Positions 1-9,517 of a stretch of 34,485 nucleotides of DNA are shown here, piece by piece; the stretch's first letter is position 1; each line of letters begins with the position of its first letter. The notes below the pieces were generated by a model, which had not been told where the DNA came from, ran no database searches, and saw only the letters and a program-made list of their open reading frames with translations. The stretch spans positions 1 through 34,485 of the forward strand of contig JAPOYD010000102.1 in NCBI GenBank assembly GCA_026706735.1. Reading direction: 5' to 3'. Both the position numbers and the translations under genes were made by a program. This stretch comes from Nitrospinota bacterium. Lineage in GTDB: Bacteria > UBA8248.

Positions 1-775
1 CTGGTTATGGCATAAAAGTCGCTGTTTTGCCATGCTTTCTCGCCACGTTCTTGACGATGTATTTGTATTTCATCAGCTTATCCGCCGTGGTTACCAGGGT
101 ATCGAATCGAATATCGATTTCACACTGCCCGGCGGAAGCAACTTCGTGGTGGTGAACTTCACACTCAACACCACACTCCAGCATTGCCAGCATCATCTCT
201 GAACGAACATCCTGGAGCGTGTCGTTGGGCGGCACGGGGAAATAGCCCTCTTTATAGCGGTTTTTATGGCCGAGGTTGGGATCTTCATTAGCACCCGTGT
301 TCCAAGCAGCCTCACATGAATCAACTTCGTAGAAAGCATGGTTTTCCGAACCGGAATAGCGCACATCGTCGAACACGAAAAATTCGGCTTCGGGGCCGAA
401 GTAAGCGACATCACCTATACCTGTAGACTTCATGTATTGTTCCGCTTTAATCGCAACGTGGCGAGGGTCGCGATCGTAGAGTTCGAGCGTAACCGGATCC
501 TTGATGTCACAGATAAGAACCAGGGTTGGAATTTTCATGAACGGATCGATAAAAGCGGTCGTTGGATCCGGAATAAGAAGCATGTCGCTCTGATCGATAC
601 TTTGAAATCCCCGGATGCTCGAGCCGTCGAAGCCGACACCTTCTTCGAAGGTATCCTCATCGAGCGTACCGATGTGCGCTGAAAAATGCTGCCACATACC
701 AGGCATATCTATGAAACGATAGTCAACCATTTTGGCGCCACTTTCCTTAGCCAGCTTCAAGACATCTTCAACCAT
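1..775 (-). CDS. glnA: Type I glutamine synthetase, N-terminal part (runs off the left edge)
   Basis: Glutamine synthetase joins ammonia to glutamate using ATP and is the cytoplasmic entry point for nitrogen. The visible 258 or so codons cover the N-terminal beta-grasp domain ([12 protein letters not shown], the loop at about residues 47-58) and the start of the catalytic domain with its metal-binding glutamates ([11 protein letters not shown], and the [17 protein letters not shown] stretch). The C-terminal half, including the region of the regulatory adenylylation tyrosine, lies outside the window, so covalent control cannot be judged. The ATG at 775 is preceded by GGAGG with 8 nt spacing. 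The gene lies 85 bp downstream of glnD and is the last visible gene of a glnB-glnD-glnA operon. Identification is secure. Confidence 0.97.
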
Positions 776-860
776 CTGTTACACCTCCATGCGGAATTGC
801 GGTTTTGCGAGAAATTTTCGACACAAAACCAGGATTTGTTCAGCCTCTCAGGCTTTGCTA

Positions 861-3599
861 TTACACTATGGCGCCAATCGGACGCCCTTCCTCGAGAATT
901 TCGCTTAGATTCACACATAACTCTTTGAGTCTGCTTTGGTCTTTGATTTTTTCACCGTTATCGTCCGTAATATAGAAAGCATCCACAGCGCATTGACCCT
1001 CTGTTGTGATTTTAGCCCGGGAGATAGATATTCCTTCATGCGCAAAGAATTGTGCAATTTGTGCCAAAAGGCCGTGTCTATCTGGCGCAACGACTTCCAA
1101 AACCGTCGCATCCTCACTCGCAGACTGATCAAATTCTACCAGGACCGGCAAATCGAACGACATCCGTTTTTTTAATCGCAAATATTTTTTACTTCGACCC
1201 AGAAATTCCAATAATTCCAGTTCACTCGACAGCAACCGCTCCAGCGATTTGCGAAATTTGTTCCAAAGACCTTCATCCACGACGGCTTTTCCCTCGGAAT
1301 CTACGACCTCAAAAGTATCTATCACCAAACCATCTTCGCGTGTATATACTTTCGCGTCCAAAATGTTTAGTTCGTACACAGCAAACGCGCCTGCGATAAG
1401 TGCGAACAAACCGAGTTGGTCCTTGCACAACAATGTCAAGAGTGTATTTCCCCGTCTCCTGCGATGCGTGATATCGATTTCGCATATCGCTTCATCTGAA
1501 AGACGGACCCCAAGTTCGATGTGGCGCAGGATGTCTTGAGGTGGAGTCCCGGTACGATATCTGTCCGGCATGGATTCCATGTGCCCGGCGATTTCTTCGC
1601 GCCCTATCCGGCTTCCTCCAGCCCTCGCCTCCAAACTCACCTGCTCTACGATGTCTTCCGTACGCTTTCTCCTGTACAAATCCTCTCCCGTTTCCATCAC
1701 CCGGAGCACTCGCTTGTACAGTTCGTAGATTAAAGCACTTCTCCACTCATTCCATATACCTGGAGCGACGGCGGATATATCCGCATAGGTCAAAAGGTAA
1801 AGCATTTGGAGTCTTTCCACTGTTTCCATTTTATCGGCGAAATTACTGATCAAGACAGGATCGTCGATATCACGCCTTTCAGCCGTGATGCTCATTTCCA
1901 TATGGCAAGCCACCAAAAATTCGATGATGCTTCCCTGGTCCGCAGGTAGGCCCATACGCATGATGATGTCGGGGAGCGCGGATGAACTCTTATGCACATG
2001 CCTCGGCCCTCTAGCCTTTCCGATATCGTGAAACAAAAGCGCAAGCCTCAAAATGTTGGTGCGCTCCATCTCTCTATGGATATGGGCCACTTGTTGCAAG
2101 GACAAGTCTTTCGTGTATGTGAGCTCATCCAATGCCGCCAGGGTCAACAAAGTATGCTCATCCGCAGTATATCGATGGTAATGATCGTACTGGACAAAAC
2201 ACGTTAGAGGTTCAAACTCGGGGATATAACACCCCAGTAAACCGAGACCGTGCATTTCGTGCATCGTGGACGTTACGCCGGCTTTGCCACTCAATATCCG
2301 TAAAAAACTGTCCCTTGCATCAGGCGAAGCGCGAAAATTGTCATCAACGGTATCCAGATGGGCTCGAACAAAGTTTCTTACATTCGGCGATAGGCGACAT
2401 CCAAAACGATATTGACACTCGAATATCTTCATCAAGCCCGTAGGATTTTCAAGGATTGCTCGAGGGTTAGACTCATCCAACACGAGCGTATGGTAATCCT
2501 GCAAAGCCAGCCCGTCTTCCAGAGGTTGGAGCTTCGGTTTTCTATTGACCCATCTTCTGCTCTTTAAATGATCTTCGAGAGTTTCAAAAAAATCACGGCA
2601 AAAAATATGCAAGTTTCTTGCATGCAAGAAATAATCACGCATCAAACACTCACTGGCCAACGCGCTTTCTTCATCTTCATAACCTAATTCAGGGGCAATT
2701 TCTGCTTGGGCCGAAAAATTAAGCATATCGTTCTTAGCTTTTGCACGGATATGCAGTTGAGCCCGTATACGAAGAAGAAAATCATAAGCCTTCATCGCTT
2801 TTTCAAACTCCGCTTGCGGCACCCAACCCTTACACCACATCTCATCCATTTCTTTCATGCCGAAAGTCTTCGCCAACCAGCAAACGGCATGAAAATCCCG
2901 CAACCCTCCTGCACTTTCTTTCACGTTTGGCTCAAGGACATAAACCGAGGGATCCCATGATCGATATCGCCTCATTCGTTCTTCGAGCCGATTCCGGAGG
3001 TGAGAACTCTTCGCAACACGCTGTATGTAACCATCGAATTTCTTGTTGAAATCCAGAAAAACTTCTTCGCTGCCCGCCAGCAATCGATTTTCCAACATGG
3101 CGGTTTCGCTTTGGTAATCTTCCTTGGCAATTTTCAGACAATTAGAAATAGTTCTGGCGCTATGGCCAATCGTTAGACCCGCATCCCACATCAGATACAA
3201 GACAGAGCGAATCAATTCGCTGATTTGCCCCTCATGTCCTGAAAACAAAAACAACAGGTCAATATCTGAACTGGGAGACAATTCCCCCCGTCCATATCCG
3301 CCAATAGCAACTAAAGCGCATGGAAACGACTGATTAATATTGCCGGATTTTCTCTTTTCTCCTTCTAAAGCGTACACATAAACCTGAGCAATATACGCAT
3401 CCATAAAATTCGCATGCGCTTCACATAACTCATATCCGCCCGCGCCCTCATACTGCGCATTGCCTATACACTCTCCGGCCTGCGTATAAGCCTCCTTGAT
3501 ATAGCGGAGAAAAACGCTTCGTTCCCAACCGCAAGCAGCAAGGGTTGTTTCCCGAATATCGCTTTGAAGTTTTAATAAATTATTGAGAGATGGCGTCAT
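861..3599 (-). CDS. glnD: Bifunctional uridylyltransferase/uridylyl-removing enzyme GlnD
   Basis: GlnD senses glutamine and uridylylates or deuridylylates the PII protein. At 912 residues it has the full usual length. Domains in order: a nucleotidyltransferase domain with GGYGRGELSPSSDID (about residues 100-114, the two aspartates binding metal); a central linker; an HD hydrolase domain with LLFHDIGKARG near residue 525, responsible for UMP removal; and two C-terminal ACT domains (about 730-800 and 838-905, the second beginning VVAPDRHGLLAQIAQFF) that bind glutamine. All catalytic motifs look intact. The ATG at 3599 has no clear Shine-Dalgarno and lies 12 bp after the glnB stop, so translation may be coupled to glnB. 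Having the modifying enzyme directly next to its substrate gene is compact and functionally coherent. Confidence 0.97.
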   Translation of the reverse strand: MTPSLNNLLKLQSDIRETTLAACGWERSVFLRYIKEAYTQAGECIGNAQYEGAGGYELCEAHANFMDAYIAQVYVYALEGEKRKSGNINQSFPCALVAIGGYGRGELSPSSDIDLLFLFSGHEGQISELIRSVLYLMWDAGLTIGHSARTISNCLKIAKEDYQSETAMLENRLLAGSEEVFLDFNKKFDGYIQRVAKSSHLRNRLEERMRRYRSWDPSVYVLEPNVKESAGGLRDFHAVCWLAKTFGMKEMDEMWCKGWVPQAEFEKAMKAYDFLLRIRAQLHIRAKAKNDMLNFSAQAEIAPELGYEDEESALASECLMRDYFLHARNLHIFCRDFFETLEDHLKSRRWVNRKPKLQPLEDGLALQDYHTLVLDESNPRAILENPTGLMKIFECQYRFGCRLSPNVRNFVRAHLDTVDDNFRASPDARDSFLRILSGKAGVTSTMHEMHGLGLLGCYIPEFEPLTCFVQYDHYHRYTADEHTLLTLAALDELTYTKDLSLQQVAHIHREMERTNILRLALLFHDIGKARGPRHVHKSSSALPDIIMRMGLPADQGSIIEFLVACHMEMSITAERRDIDDPVLISNFADKMETVERLQMLYLLTYADISAVAPGIWNEWRSALIYELYKRVLRVMETGEDLYRRKRTEDIVEQVSLEARAGGSRIGREEIAGHMESMPDRYRTGTPPQDILRHIELGVRLSDEAICEIDITHRRRRGNTLLTLLCKDQLGLFALIAGAFAVYELNILDAKVYTREDGLVIDTFEVVDSEGKAVVDEGLWNKFRKSLERLLSSELELLEFLGRSKKYLRLKKRMSFDLPVLVEFDQSASEDATVLEVVAPDRHGLLAQIAQFFAHEGISISRAKITTEGQCAVDAFYITDDNGEKIKDQSRLKELCVNLSEILEEGRPIGAIV

Positions 3600-3611
3600 G
3601 GGAAGATATCG

Positions 3612-4274
<663 letters not shown>

Positions 4275-4595
4275 ATGGAGTGTACGTTTCTAGAAGCACC
4301 TGTAGAATGTCATTTTGCATCGAAAGGCTCTAATGGCCAAAATACATGTTCGTACAATGGTAATGCCTGCTTCCCTGTCGTAGAGGAATGCCTGTCGGGT
4401 GATGATGAGAAAGCATGCGAGCACATTATGGAGTTTCCAAAAGGAAAATATTGCGCAAAATTCCCTAATCCGGAAAACCGCTGGGAGCGGGGCAGATGTC
4501 CTCTCGCAACACACATCAAATTAGATTTTGAAGCGCCACTAGAGAATAAACTGAACCCTCTCAAGGCTTCAAAACGAGCCGCGAGAGGAATCTAA
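4275..4595 (+). CDS. PxxKW-family-like cysteine-rich small protein
   Basis: A 106-residue protein with eight cysteines in spaced pairs (ECT, VECH, NTCSYNGNAC, EEC, KAC, KYC, GRC), suggesting metal or Fe-S binding. The layout recalls the PxxKW cysteine-rich family: a CSYNG segment, a GKYC...PxP..(K/R)W segment, then CxxATHIK and a terminal NPLKASKR. That assignment is from memory of the family, not a search. Here the naming motif reads PENRW, so Arg replaces the usual Lys. Function of the family is unknown to me. The ATG at 4275 is preferred over an in-frame GTG at 4260 because GGGGGA (4262-4266 region) sits at normal distance from the ATG. The gene is monocistronic and ends at a strong hairpin. 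Confidence 0.75.
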   Translation: MECTFLEAPVECHFASKGSNGQNTCSYNGNACFPVVEECLSGDDEKACEHIMEFPKGKYCAKFPNPENRWERGRCPLATHIKLDFEAPLENKLNPLKASKRAARGI

Positions 4596-4618
4596 AACTA
4601 AGATCGTTATTACATTCG

Positions 4619-4668
4619 CTCCCATTAAAAAAGCCGCGCTTCGTGATGAGTGGCTTTTTTAATGGGAG
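4619..4668. terminator. Bidirectional intrinsic terminator
   Basis: Perfect 17-bp inverted repeat: arm CTCCCATTAAAAAAGCC at 4619-4635, 16-nt loop, complementary arm at 4652-4668. The A/T tracts within the stem give a U-run in either direction. It lies between the convergent cysteine-rich gene and ispH-ubiA and can serve both. Confidence 0.85.
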
Positions 4669-4675
4669 GTAAAAA

Positions 4676-6394
4676 CTAGACGACTAATAAGACTAAAACA
4701 CCAGCAATTATAAATATTTGATCGGTGGCTGCTTCCATGAGTCCACTATGTCCCAATATCTTTTTGGTATACCAGTATAGGCATGCACCTGCATAAATAA
4801 CCGGAATGAGCATGGCATAACCAAACAATGGGGCCACCCACCCATTGATAGAAGCACTAACAAGAACTACAGCCAATGCAGCACAAATTACTCCTAAAAG
4901 TGCTTCTGTCTGCTCTTTTCCCAGAACAATCGGCAAGGTTCTTTTGCCCACGATTCGGTCGCCCTGAATATCTCTCAATTCCATCAAGCCAGTCCTGAAG
5001 AAAATCAAACCGAAGGCGACAAATATGGCCACTACCCAACCAGCGGAAATCAACTGTGAATTCGCCAATGCAGGTAAAAATGCCATGCCAAAGGTCCATC
5101 CCGTTGCAAGAACCAAAATTTTCAAGGTCGGGAAATTCATTACCCTACTAACGAGCGCCCGAGGTTCAAGCTTAAGGCTGCAGAAAATAGCCCAAATTAA
5201 TCCAACGATCATAATGCCCCCGGTCAAATAGGAGACACTGACACCGAACAAGATGGATACAAAAGCAGCAACTACAGCCAAGGATAATAATGTGGTCTTG
5301 TGCCTTTCATAAAACTGTGCTCGATTAGGCTCATTGTACCTATCTGCTTCATAACTAACACAACGATTTATCGTATGAGCAGCGAAAAGAAAAAGACCTG
5401 CAGTTACGGCAAGTTTATTCGAGAGGGGGAAACCACCCAATTTTGTGATAGCAATACTTCCCAGTAGTGCTGAAAAGAAAAGAAGCACATTTGCTCTCGA
5501 CAGCACCTTGAGGATATCAAAAATCTTATCCGCGATATTTGGATTTGGATCGGGAATCGCCTCAATTCGATTGACAACACGTCTGATCATCCAATCCGGT
5601 GTAGATGCGCCCGCTGTAACGGCGATGTTCTTATATTGTTGCAAAATTTCCTCATCAATCTCATCTTCAGTTTCAATGAGAATCGAATCTGCGCCTCCTT
5701 CCTTCGCCACTTCCACCAAGCGATTCGTGTTCCCGCTGTTGCGTCCTCCAACGACGACCATCAGATCAACATCGGGAGCTAGTTTCTTTACCTCTTCCTG
5801 ACGAACCTCGGTTGCATCACATATCGTATTAAACATCTGGGCCTGGGGGTATTTCTCCAAAATAGCTTTTTCGACATCTTCCCATTCCCGCATGTTGATT
5901 GTCGTCTGCGCAACCACCACAACGGGGCGATTTCCGATGTCTGGGAGCCCGGACACATCTTCCATACACGTTATTAAATGGCTGCCAGCCTCGGCATAGC
6001 CTCTATGACCCTCTACCTCCGGGTGGCTTTCCTCCCCAATAATTACTGTGAATGCGCCCATTCGAGAATGTTTTCTGATTACGCCATGCACTTTGGCAAC
6101 CAGAGGACATGTTGCATCTCTGATTCCAGCGCCTGAACTCCTTAAACGATCACGAACTTGCGGCGAAATACCGTGCGCCCGAATGACAACCAAGCTCGTA
6201 CTACTTGGCGTCTCCTGAGGATCAGATACAAAAACACTTTTATCTTCCAACAATTCCACCGTTTGCGGGTTATGAATTAGTGGCCCATGCGTCAAAACTT
6301 CGCTGGATGTATCGTTAGCCGTGTCTAAGGCGATATCAAGCGCTCTTTCCACTCCCCAGCAAAAACCAGCCGTCTTAGCCAGTTTAACTCTCAA
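4676..6394 (-). CDS. ispH: Fusion: HMBPP reductase (IspH) with a UbiA-family membrane prenyltransferase
   Basis: One 572-residue frame joins two enzymes. Residues 1-282 are IspH, the last step of the MEP pathway that makes IPP and DMAPP: the [4Fe-4S] cysteines C12, C96 and C192 are present, as are the substrate histidines (LIHNP at 41, RAHG at 74, SHPEVEGH at 124). Residues 300-572 form a polytopic UbiA-type domain, which normally transfers a prenyl group to an aromatic or other acceptor. The second aspartate motif is intact (D475-IQG-D479, followed by GKRTLPIVLG), but the first is altered: N343-RCV-S347-YEA-D351, with Ser where the canonical NDxxDxxxD has Asp. The start is TTG at 6394, supported by an AGGAGGAG ribosome site 6-7 nt upstream. 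No frameshift or stop separates the halves. The acceptor of the UbiA part is unknown. Confidence 0.92.
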   Translation of the reverse strand: MRVKLAKTAGFCWGVERALDIALDTANDTSSEVLTHGPLIHNPQTVELLEDKSVFVSDPQETPSSTSLVVIRAHGISPQVRDRLRSSGAGIRDATCPLVAKVHGVIRKHSRMGAFTVIIGEESHPEVEGHRGYAEAGSHLITCMEDVSGLPDIGNRPVVVVAQTTINMREWEDVEKAILEKYPQAQMFNTICDATEVRQEEVKKLAPDVDLMVVVGGRNSGNTNRLVEVAKEGGADSILIETEDEIDEEILQQYKNIAVTAGASTPDWMIRRVVNRIEAIPDPNPNIADKIFDILKVLSRANVLLFFSALLGSIAITKLGGFPLSNKLAVTAGLFLFAAHTINRCVSYEADRYNEPNRAQFYERHKTTLLSLAVVAAFVSILFGVSVSYLTGGIMIVGLIWAIFCSLKLEPRALVSRVMNFPTLKILVLATGWTFGMAFLPALANSQLISAGWVVAIFVAFGLIFFRTGLMELRDIQGDRIVGKRTLPIVLGKEQTEALLGVICAALAVVLVSASINGWVAPLFGYAMLIPVIYAGACLYWYTKKILGHSGLMEAATDQIFIIAGVLVLLVV

Positions 6395-6456
6395 TTACAC
6401 TCCTCCTCAGCGAAATGTAAAATGAAATTTGGCCATTACCACATTTACGCTTACGC

Positions 6457-6486
6457 ACTATAGCCCTACTCTCAATTCATATGCAA
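6457..6486 (-). promoter_or_regulatory. Candidate sigma70 promoter for ispH-ubiA
   Basis: Minus strand TTGCAT (6481-6486), 18 nt, TATAGT (6457-6462). The start would be near 6450, about 55 nt before the TTG codon. The -35 is only a 4 of 6 match, so this is tentative. Confidence 0.4.
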
Positions 6487-6498
6487 TAAAAATGTAAA

Positions 6499-7035
6499 TC
6501 AACCTTCATCCGAAACGCGGGAGCGCTCAAAGCGCAATTCAATGATAGGCGGCGCATTTTTAATATGCACGAGATCGGAGATTCGAAACCAACCGCCCAA
6601 AATGACCTCGCCGATAGTTCTTGGAAGGTTGAATCTCTTCGGCCCGCAACTGCCGGGATTAAAAAATACGGTCTTGCCTATCATACGGCAAAGCGGTTGA
6701 TGCGTATGACCGAAAACCACCAAATCCATCGCCTCATCTTGAAGAAACATCTGCAACTCCCGAGATGGTGCTCCTCCGGCCCAGACAATATGCTGAATCA
6801 TAATCCGCCAGCCTGCTATAACGGCCTTTAAGCGCATGGGCGCCAAGCCGGGCGCATCTACGTTTCCCAAAACACAACTGACAGGTGCAATGCTCTGGAG
6901 TTCCGGCAAGATAACATCAGAACCCACATCACCGGCATGAAGGATATAGTCTGCATTCTGACAAAACTCGAGCACGTCTTTCGTAAGGCGACCATGTGTA
7001 TCAGACAGCACACATAATCTGGCGCTCGAAGTCAT
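6499..7035 (-). CDS. YfcE/MJ0936-type metallophosphoesterase
   Basis: A 178-residue calcineurin-like phosphoesterase of the short YfcE class, which hydrolyse phosphodiesters with a dinuclear metal centre. The metal ligands appear in order: SDTHG (D12, H14), HAGDVGSD, GNVD, an IQH segment and GHTHQP near the C-terminal third, then FNPGS. All core motifs are kept. The physiological substrate is not predictable from sequence. The ATG at 7035 has a GAGGGG-type site rather far upstream. It lies between the EamA transporter and ispH-ubiA on the same strand, with gaps of 190 and 104 bp, so it may have its own promoter. I see no feature in the 190-bp gap before it. Confidence 0.88.
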   Translation of the reverse strand: MTSSARLCVLSDTHGRLTKDVLEFCQNADYILHAGDVGSDVILPELQSIAPVSCVLGNVDAPGLAPMRLKAVIAGWRIMIQHIVWAGGAPSRELQMFLQDEAMDLVVFGHTHQPLCRMIGKTVFFNPGSCGPKRFNLPRTIGEVILGGWFRISDLVHIKNAPPIIELRFERSRVSDEG

Positions 7036-7225
7036 TATTTATCGCCCCTCACGGCTCTTCAGTACAAGATGTGAAATAGAATCCCCGCTTCCACATGATG
7101 AATTAAAAATAGACATCCCTCAAAAAGGATTTCTCAATATGTGATCTTACTCCTAAATCCCTCATAACCCACATATCATATTCCACTACTTGAAAAGGCA
7201 TTCAAGACATAAACATGGGAAAATG

Positions 7226-8086
7226 CTAACTTTTTGATCTTCCCCCCAATACGATACCCATCAATATGATAGAGCATGCGAAGAGTCGACTGGATGTAGG
7301 AACTTCTTGAAGCAGCCACCATGCCAATCCGGTAGCCACCAATGGCTCTCCCACAACGGCAAGCGCTACTTTTCCCGGGTGCAAATGTCCCAAGGCATAG
7401 TTGATGGAAGTATGGCCAATTAATGTGGGGATGAGTATCATGGCGAATAAAAGCAGCCAAGTATTTTGGGAATATCCGCCAAGAGGTTGTTCCAGAATGA
7501 AAGCGGCGCCGAAAAGTAAAATCCCACTGAATCCATAGCACCCTGTCACATATGCCGCAACGGGAATTTTTATTCTCAGCTTTCGACCACATAACATGTA
7601 GGCAGAAGCCATCACAGCCGCAGATAACGCGAGGAAATTCCCCCAGAAGCTATCATCCCGGCCGACAAAGTCAGAATACGCTAAAACGGCACTACCACCG
7701 ATGGCCAAGACCACACCCAGCCAAAAATTTCGCCCTTCCCTCTCTCCCAACAGAACGATTCCGCCAATGCCTGCGAATATGGGGTTAGTCGTCGCAAGCA
7801 CGACGGAACTTGCTACGGACGTATGCGATAGCGACTCTATCCAAAACGCAAAATGAAACGCCAAAAATATACCCGAACCCGCCCAAATTATCTTCTCCTT
7901 GAGCGACAAGGCGCCCCACATATACATGACGCTCTTCCCTGTGAACGGCAGAAGCAACAAAGCGCCTCCGCCCATACGATATGCCGCTATCGCCAAAGGT
8001 TCGGCGTCCGCCAATCGTATGAGTATGGCGGAACAGCCAAGGGCAATGACCCCAACAAACAAACAGAAATAAACGGGAATTTTCAT
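7226..8086 (-). CDS. EamA-type drug/metabolite transporter (DMT superfamily)
   Basis: A 286-residue inner-membrane protein with about ten hydrophobic segments arranged as two EamA repeats: the first half begins YFCLFVGVIALGCSAILIRL and contains AIAAYRMGGGALLLLPF, the second half contains GHTSINYALGHLHPGKVAL and EPLVATGLAWWLL, both typical of the family. Such proteins export metabolites or amino acids; the substrate is not readable here. The ATG at 8086 lacks a clear ribosome site. It follows the alpha/beta hydrolase on the same strand after 51 bp, so the two may be cotranscribed. Confidence 0.88.
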   Translation of the reverse strand: MKIPVYFCLFVGVIALGCSAILIRLADAEPLAIAAYRMGGGALLLLPFTGKSVMYMWGALSLKEKIIWAGSGIFLAFHFAFWIESLSHTSVASSVVLATTNPIFAGIGGIVLLGEREGRNFWLGVVLAIGGSAVLAYSDFVGRDDSFWGNFLALSAAVMASAYMLCGRKLRIKIPVAAYVTGCYGFSGILLFGAAFILEQPLGGYSQNTWLLLFAMILIPTLIGHTSINYALGHLHPGKVALAVVGEPLVATGLAWWLLQEVPTSSRLFACSIILMGIVLGGRSKS

Positions 8087-8137
8087 GCTAGATAAAACCA
8101 GATACAGACGAAATGATATTCTGGACTTGGAAAATAC

Positions 8138-8920
8138 CTAAAACTCATTGATGAACTGCGTGATCAAACCCCCGATCACCCCCGGTTGCTCCAGCATCAC
8201 CATGTGGCCAGATTGTGGGACAATGGTTAATTTCGCATTTGGAATCTTCCCAGACATAAATTGCGAATATTTTGGGGGCGTTAAAAGGTCGTCTTCTCCA
8301 CATAGGATCAAAGCGGGCGTAGTAATTGATTCCAATTCGGAAAGCACATCGAATCGATCGCACGCTATGAAGTCATTGTGCATGGTATCCACGTTGCATC
8401 GTAACAGGCCCCGAGTACCTTCTTGGATAAGAGATGGGTCCGCTGCCGGGGAAAAAGCATAACCAATGATTTCATCCACAGTCTTTCGAAAATCGCTTTT
8501 TACACCCTCCAAAATGGAATCTTTCACTCTAAGCTTTGCGCCTGAGCCAATAAGAATGACACCTTTCAATAACTCAGCATGAGACATAACACTGGCAAGA
8601 GCTACGGCACCCCCCATTGAATGGCCGGTTAGATAAACTGATTTCAATCTCTTGGCTTCTAAGAATTGAACAACATATCGGCTATATTCTTTTACATCCG
8701 AGATTTGCGCTACACCAGACTCACCATGACCGGGCAATTCCAGAGCCAAACTGCTCACGCCCTGTCCCGCCAGATTGCGCATTAAGGGAATCCAGCTATC
8801 TCGATTCCCTCCCGCTCCATGAACGCACACTACGACGCTACTTAAGACCTGGGGGCCTGCTTCGCAATAAGCGATTCTATGGTCAGATAAACTCAGAGAA
8901 CCTGGACGCAACCAAGACAA
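8138..8920 (-). CDS. Alpha/beta-fold hydrolase
   Basis: A 260-residue hydrolase with the oxyanion HGAGG segment, a nucleophile elbow GHSMGGA (catalytic Ser), an acid in ILCGEDDLLTPP and a catalytic His in QSGHMVMLEQP. This order and length match the BphD/MhpC-like esterase and C-C hydrolase group, but the substrate is unknown. The start is uncertain: the frame opens at TTG 8920, with AGGA about 10 nt upstream, and another TTG lies three codons further in. It sits 43 bp after thioredoxin on the same strand. Confidence 0.85.
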   Translation of the reverse strand: MSWLRPGSLSLSDHRIAYCEAGPQVLSSVVVCVHGAGGNRDSWIPLMRNLAGQGVSSLALELPGHGESGVAQISDVKEYSRYVVQFLEAKRLKSVYLTGHSMGGAVALASVMSHAELLKGVILIGSGAKLRVKDSILEGVKSDFRKTVDEIIGYAFSPAADPSLIQEGTRGLLRCNVDTMHNDFIACDRFDVLSELESITTPALILCGEDDLLTPPKYSQFMSGKIPNAKLTIVPQSGHMVMLEQPGVIGGLITQFINEF

Positions 8921-8963
8921 GTGGAGGGTTTCCTAAACTGTTGGTGAGCTATCGATTTGTGGC

Positions 8964-9290
8964 CTAAAGGGCACGGTCAATGGCGGCTTTCAAATCGGCC
9001 TTGGATTTCACTCCCACGACCTGCTCCACAACCTCGCCCTCCTTAAACAACATCAATGTTGGGATACCACGAATTCCGAATTTCGTCGGAACTGATGGAT
9101 TCTCATCTATATTCAACTTTCCGACTCGCACCTTCCCTGCGTATTCTTGGGCAAGTGCTTCAACCGTTGGCGCAATCATTTTGCAAGGGGCACACCATTC
9201 TGCCCAAAAATCAACTAATGTGGGCGTATCTGAGCCGATTACATCCGTCTCGAAGTTCTGGTCCGTAAACTCGATCACACCTTCCGCCAT
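8964..9290 (-). CDS. trxA: Thioredoxin
   Basis: A 108-residue thioredoxin with the active site WCAPCK (C33 and C36), the buried Asp in LVDFWAEW (D27) and the cis-proline loop GIRGIPTLMLF. It reduces protein disulfides in the cytoplasm using thioredoxin reductase. The ATG at 9290 is chosen over an in-frame ATG at 9317 because GGAGGA lies 6 nt before it and because the resulting length equals that of canonical TrxA. It follows ftsK after 227 bp, in which I see no clear terminator. Confidence 0.95.
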   Translation of the reverse strand: MAEGVIEFTDQNFETDVIGSDTPTLVDFWAEWCAPCKMIAPTVEALAQEYAGKVRVGKLNIDENPSVPTKFGIRGIPTLMLFKEGEVVEQVVGVKSKADLKAAIDRAL

Positions 9291-9517
9291 TACATGTCCT
9301 CCGGGAACAGAATCCATCGGGCTGGAAAAAACGATTAGTGTCTAAAACATGTCGAAAGTCTTAATCGCAATTGGATATAGCGCCGTTTCGACCAACGAAA
9401 TCCAGAGCATCATTCCTTATTGGCCAAAAGGCGTCAACTCCACTTTTCCAACTACATATCCGGATTTTCGACAAGACAATGAACAAAAGGAGGAATATCA
9501 AAAATCTCCAGGCAACT

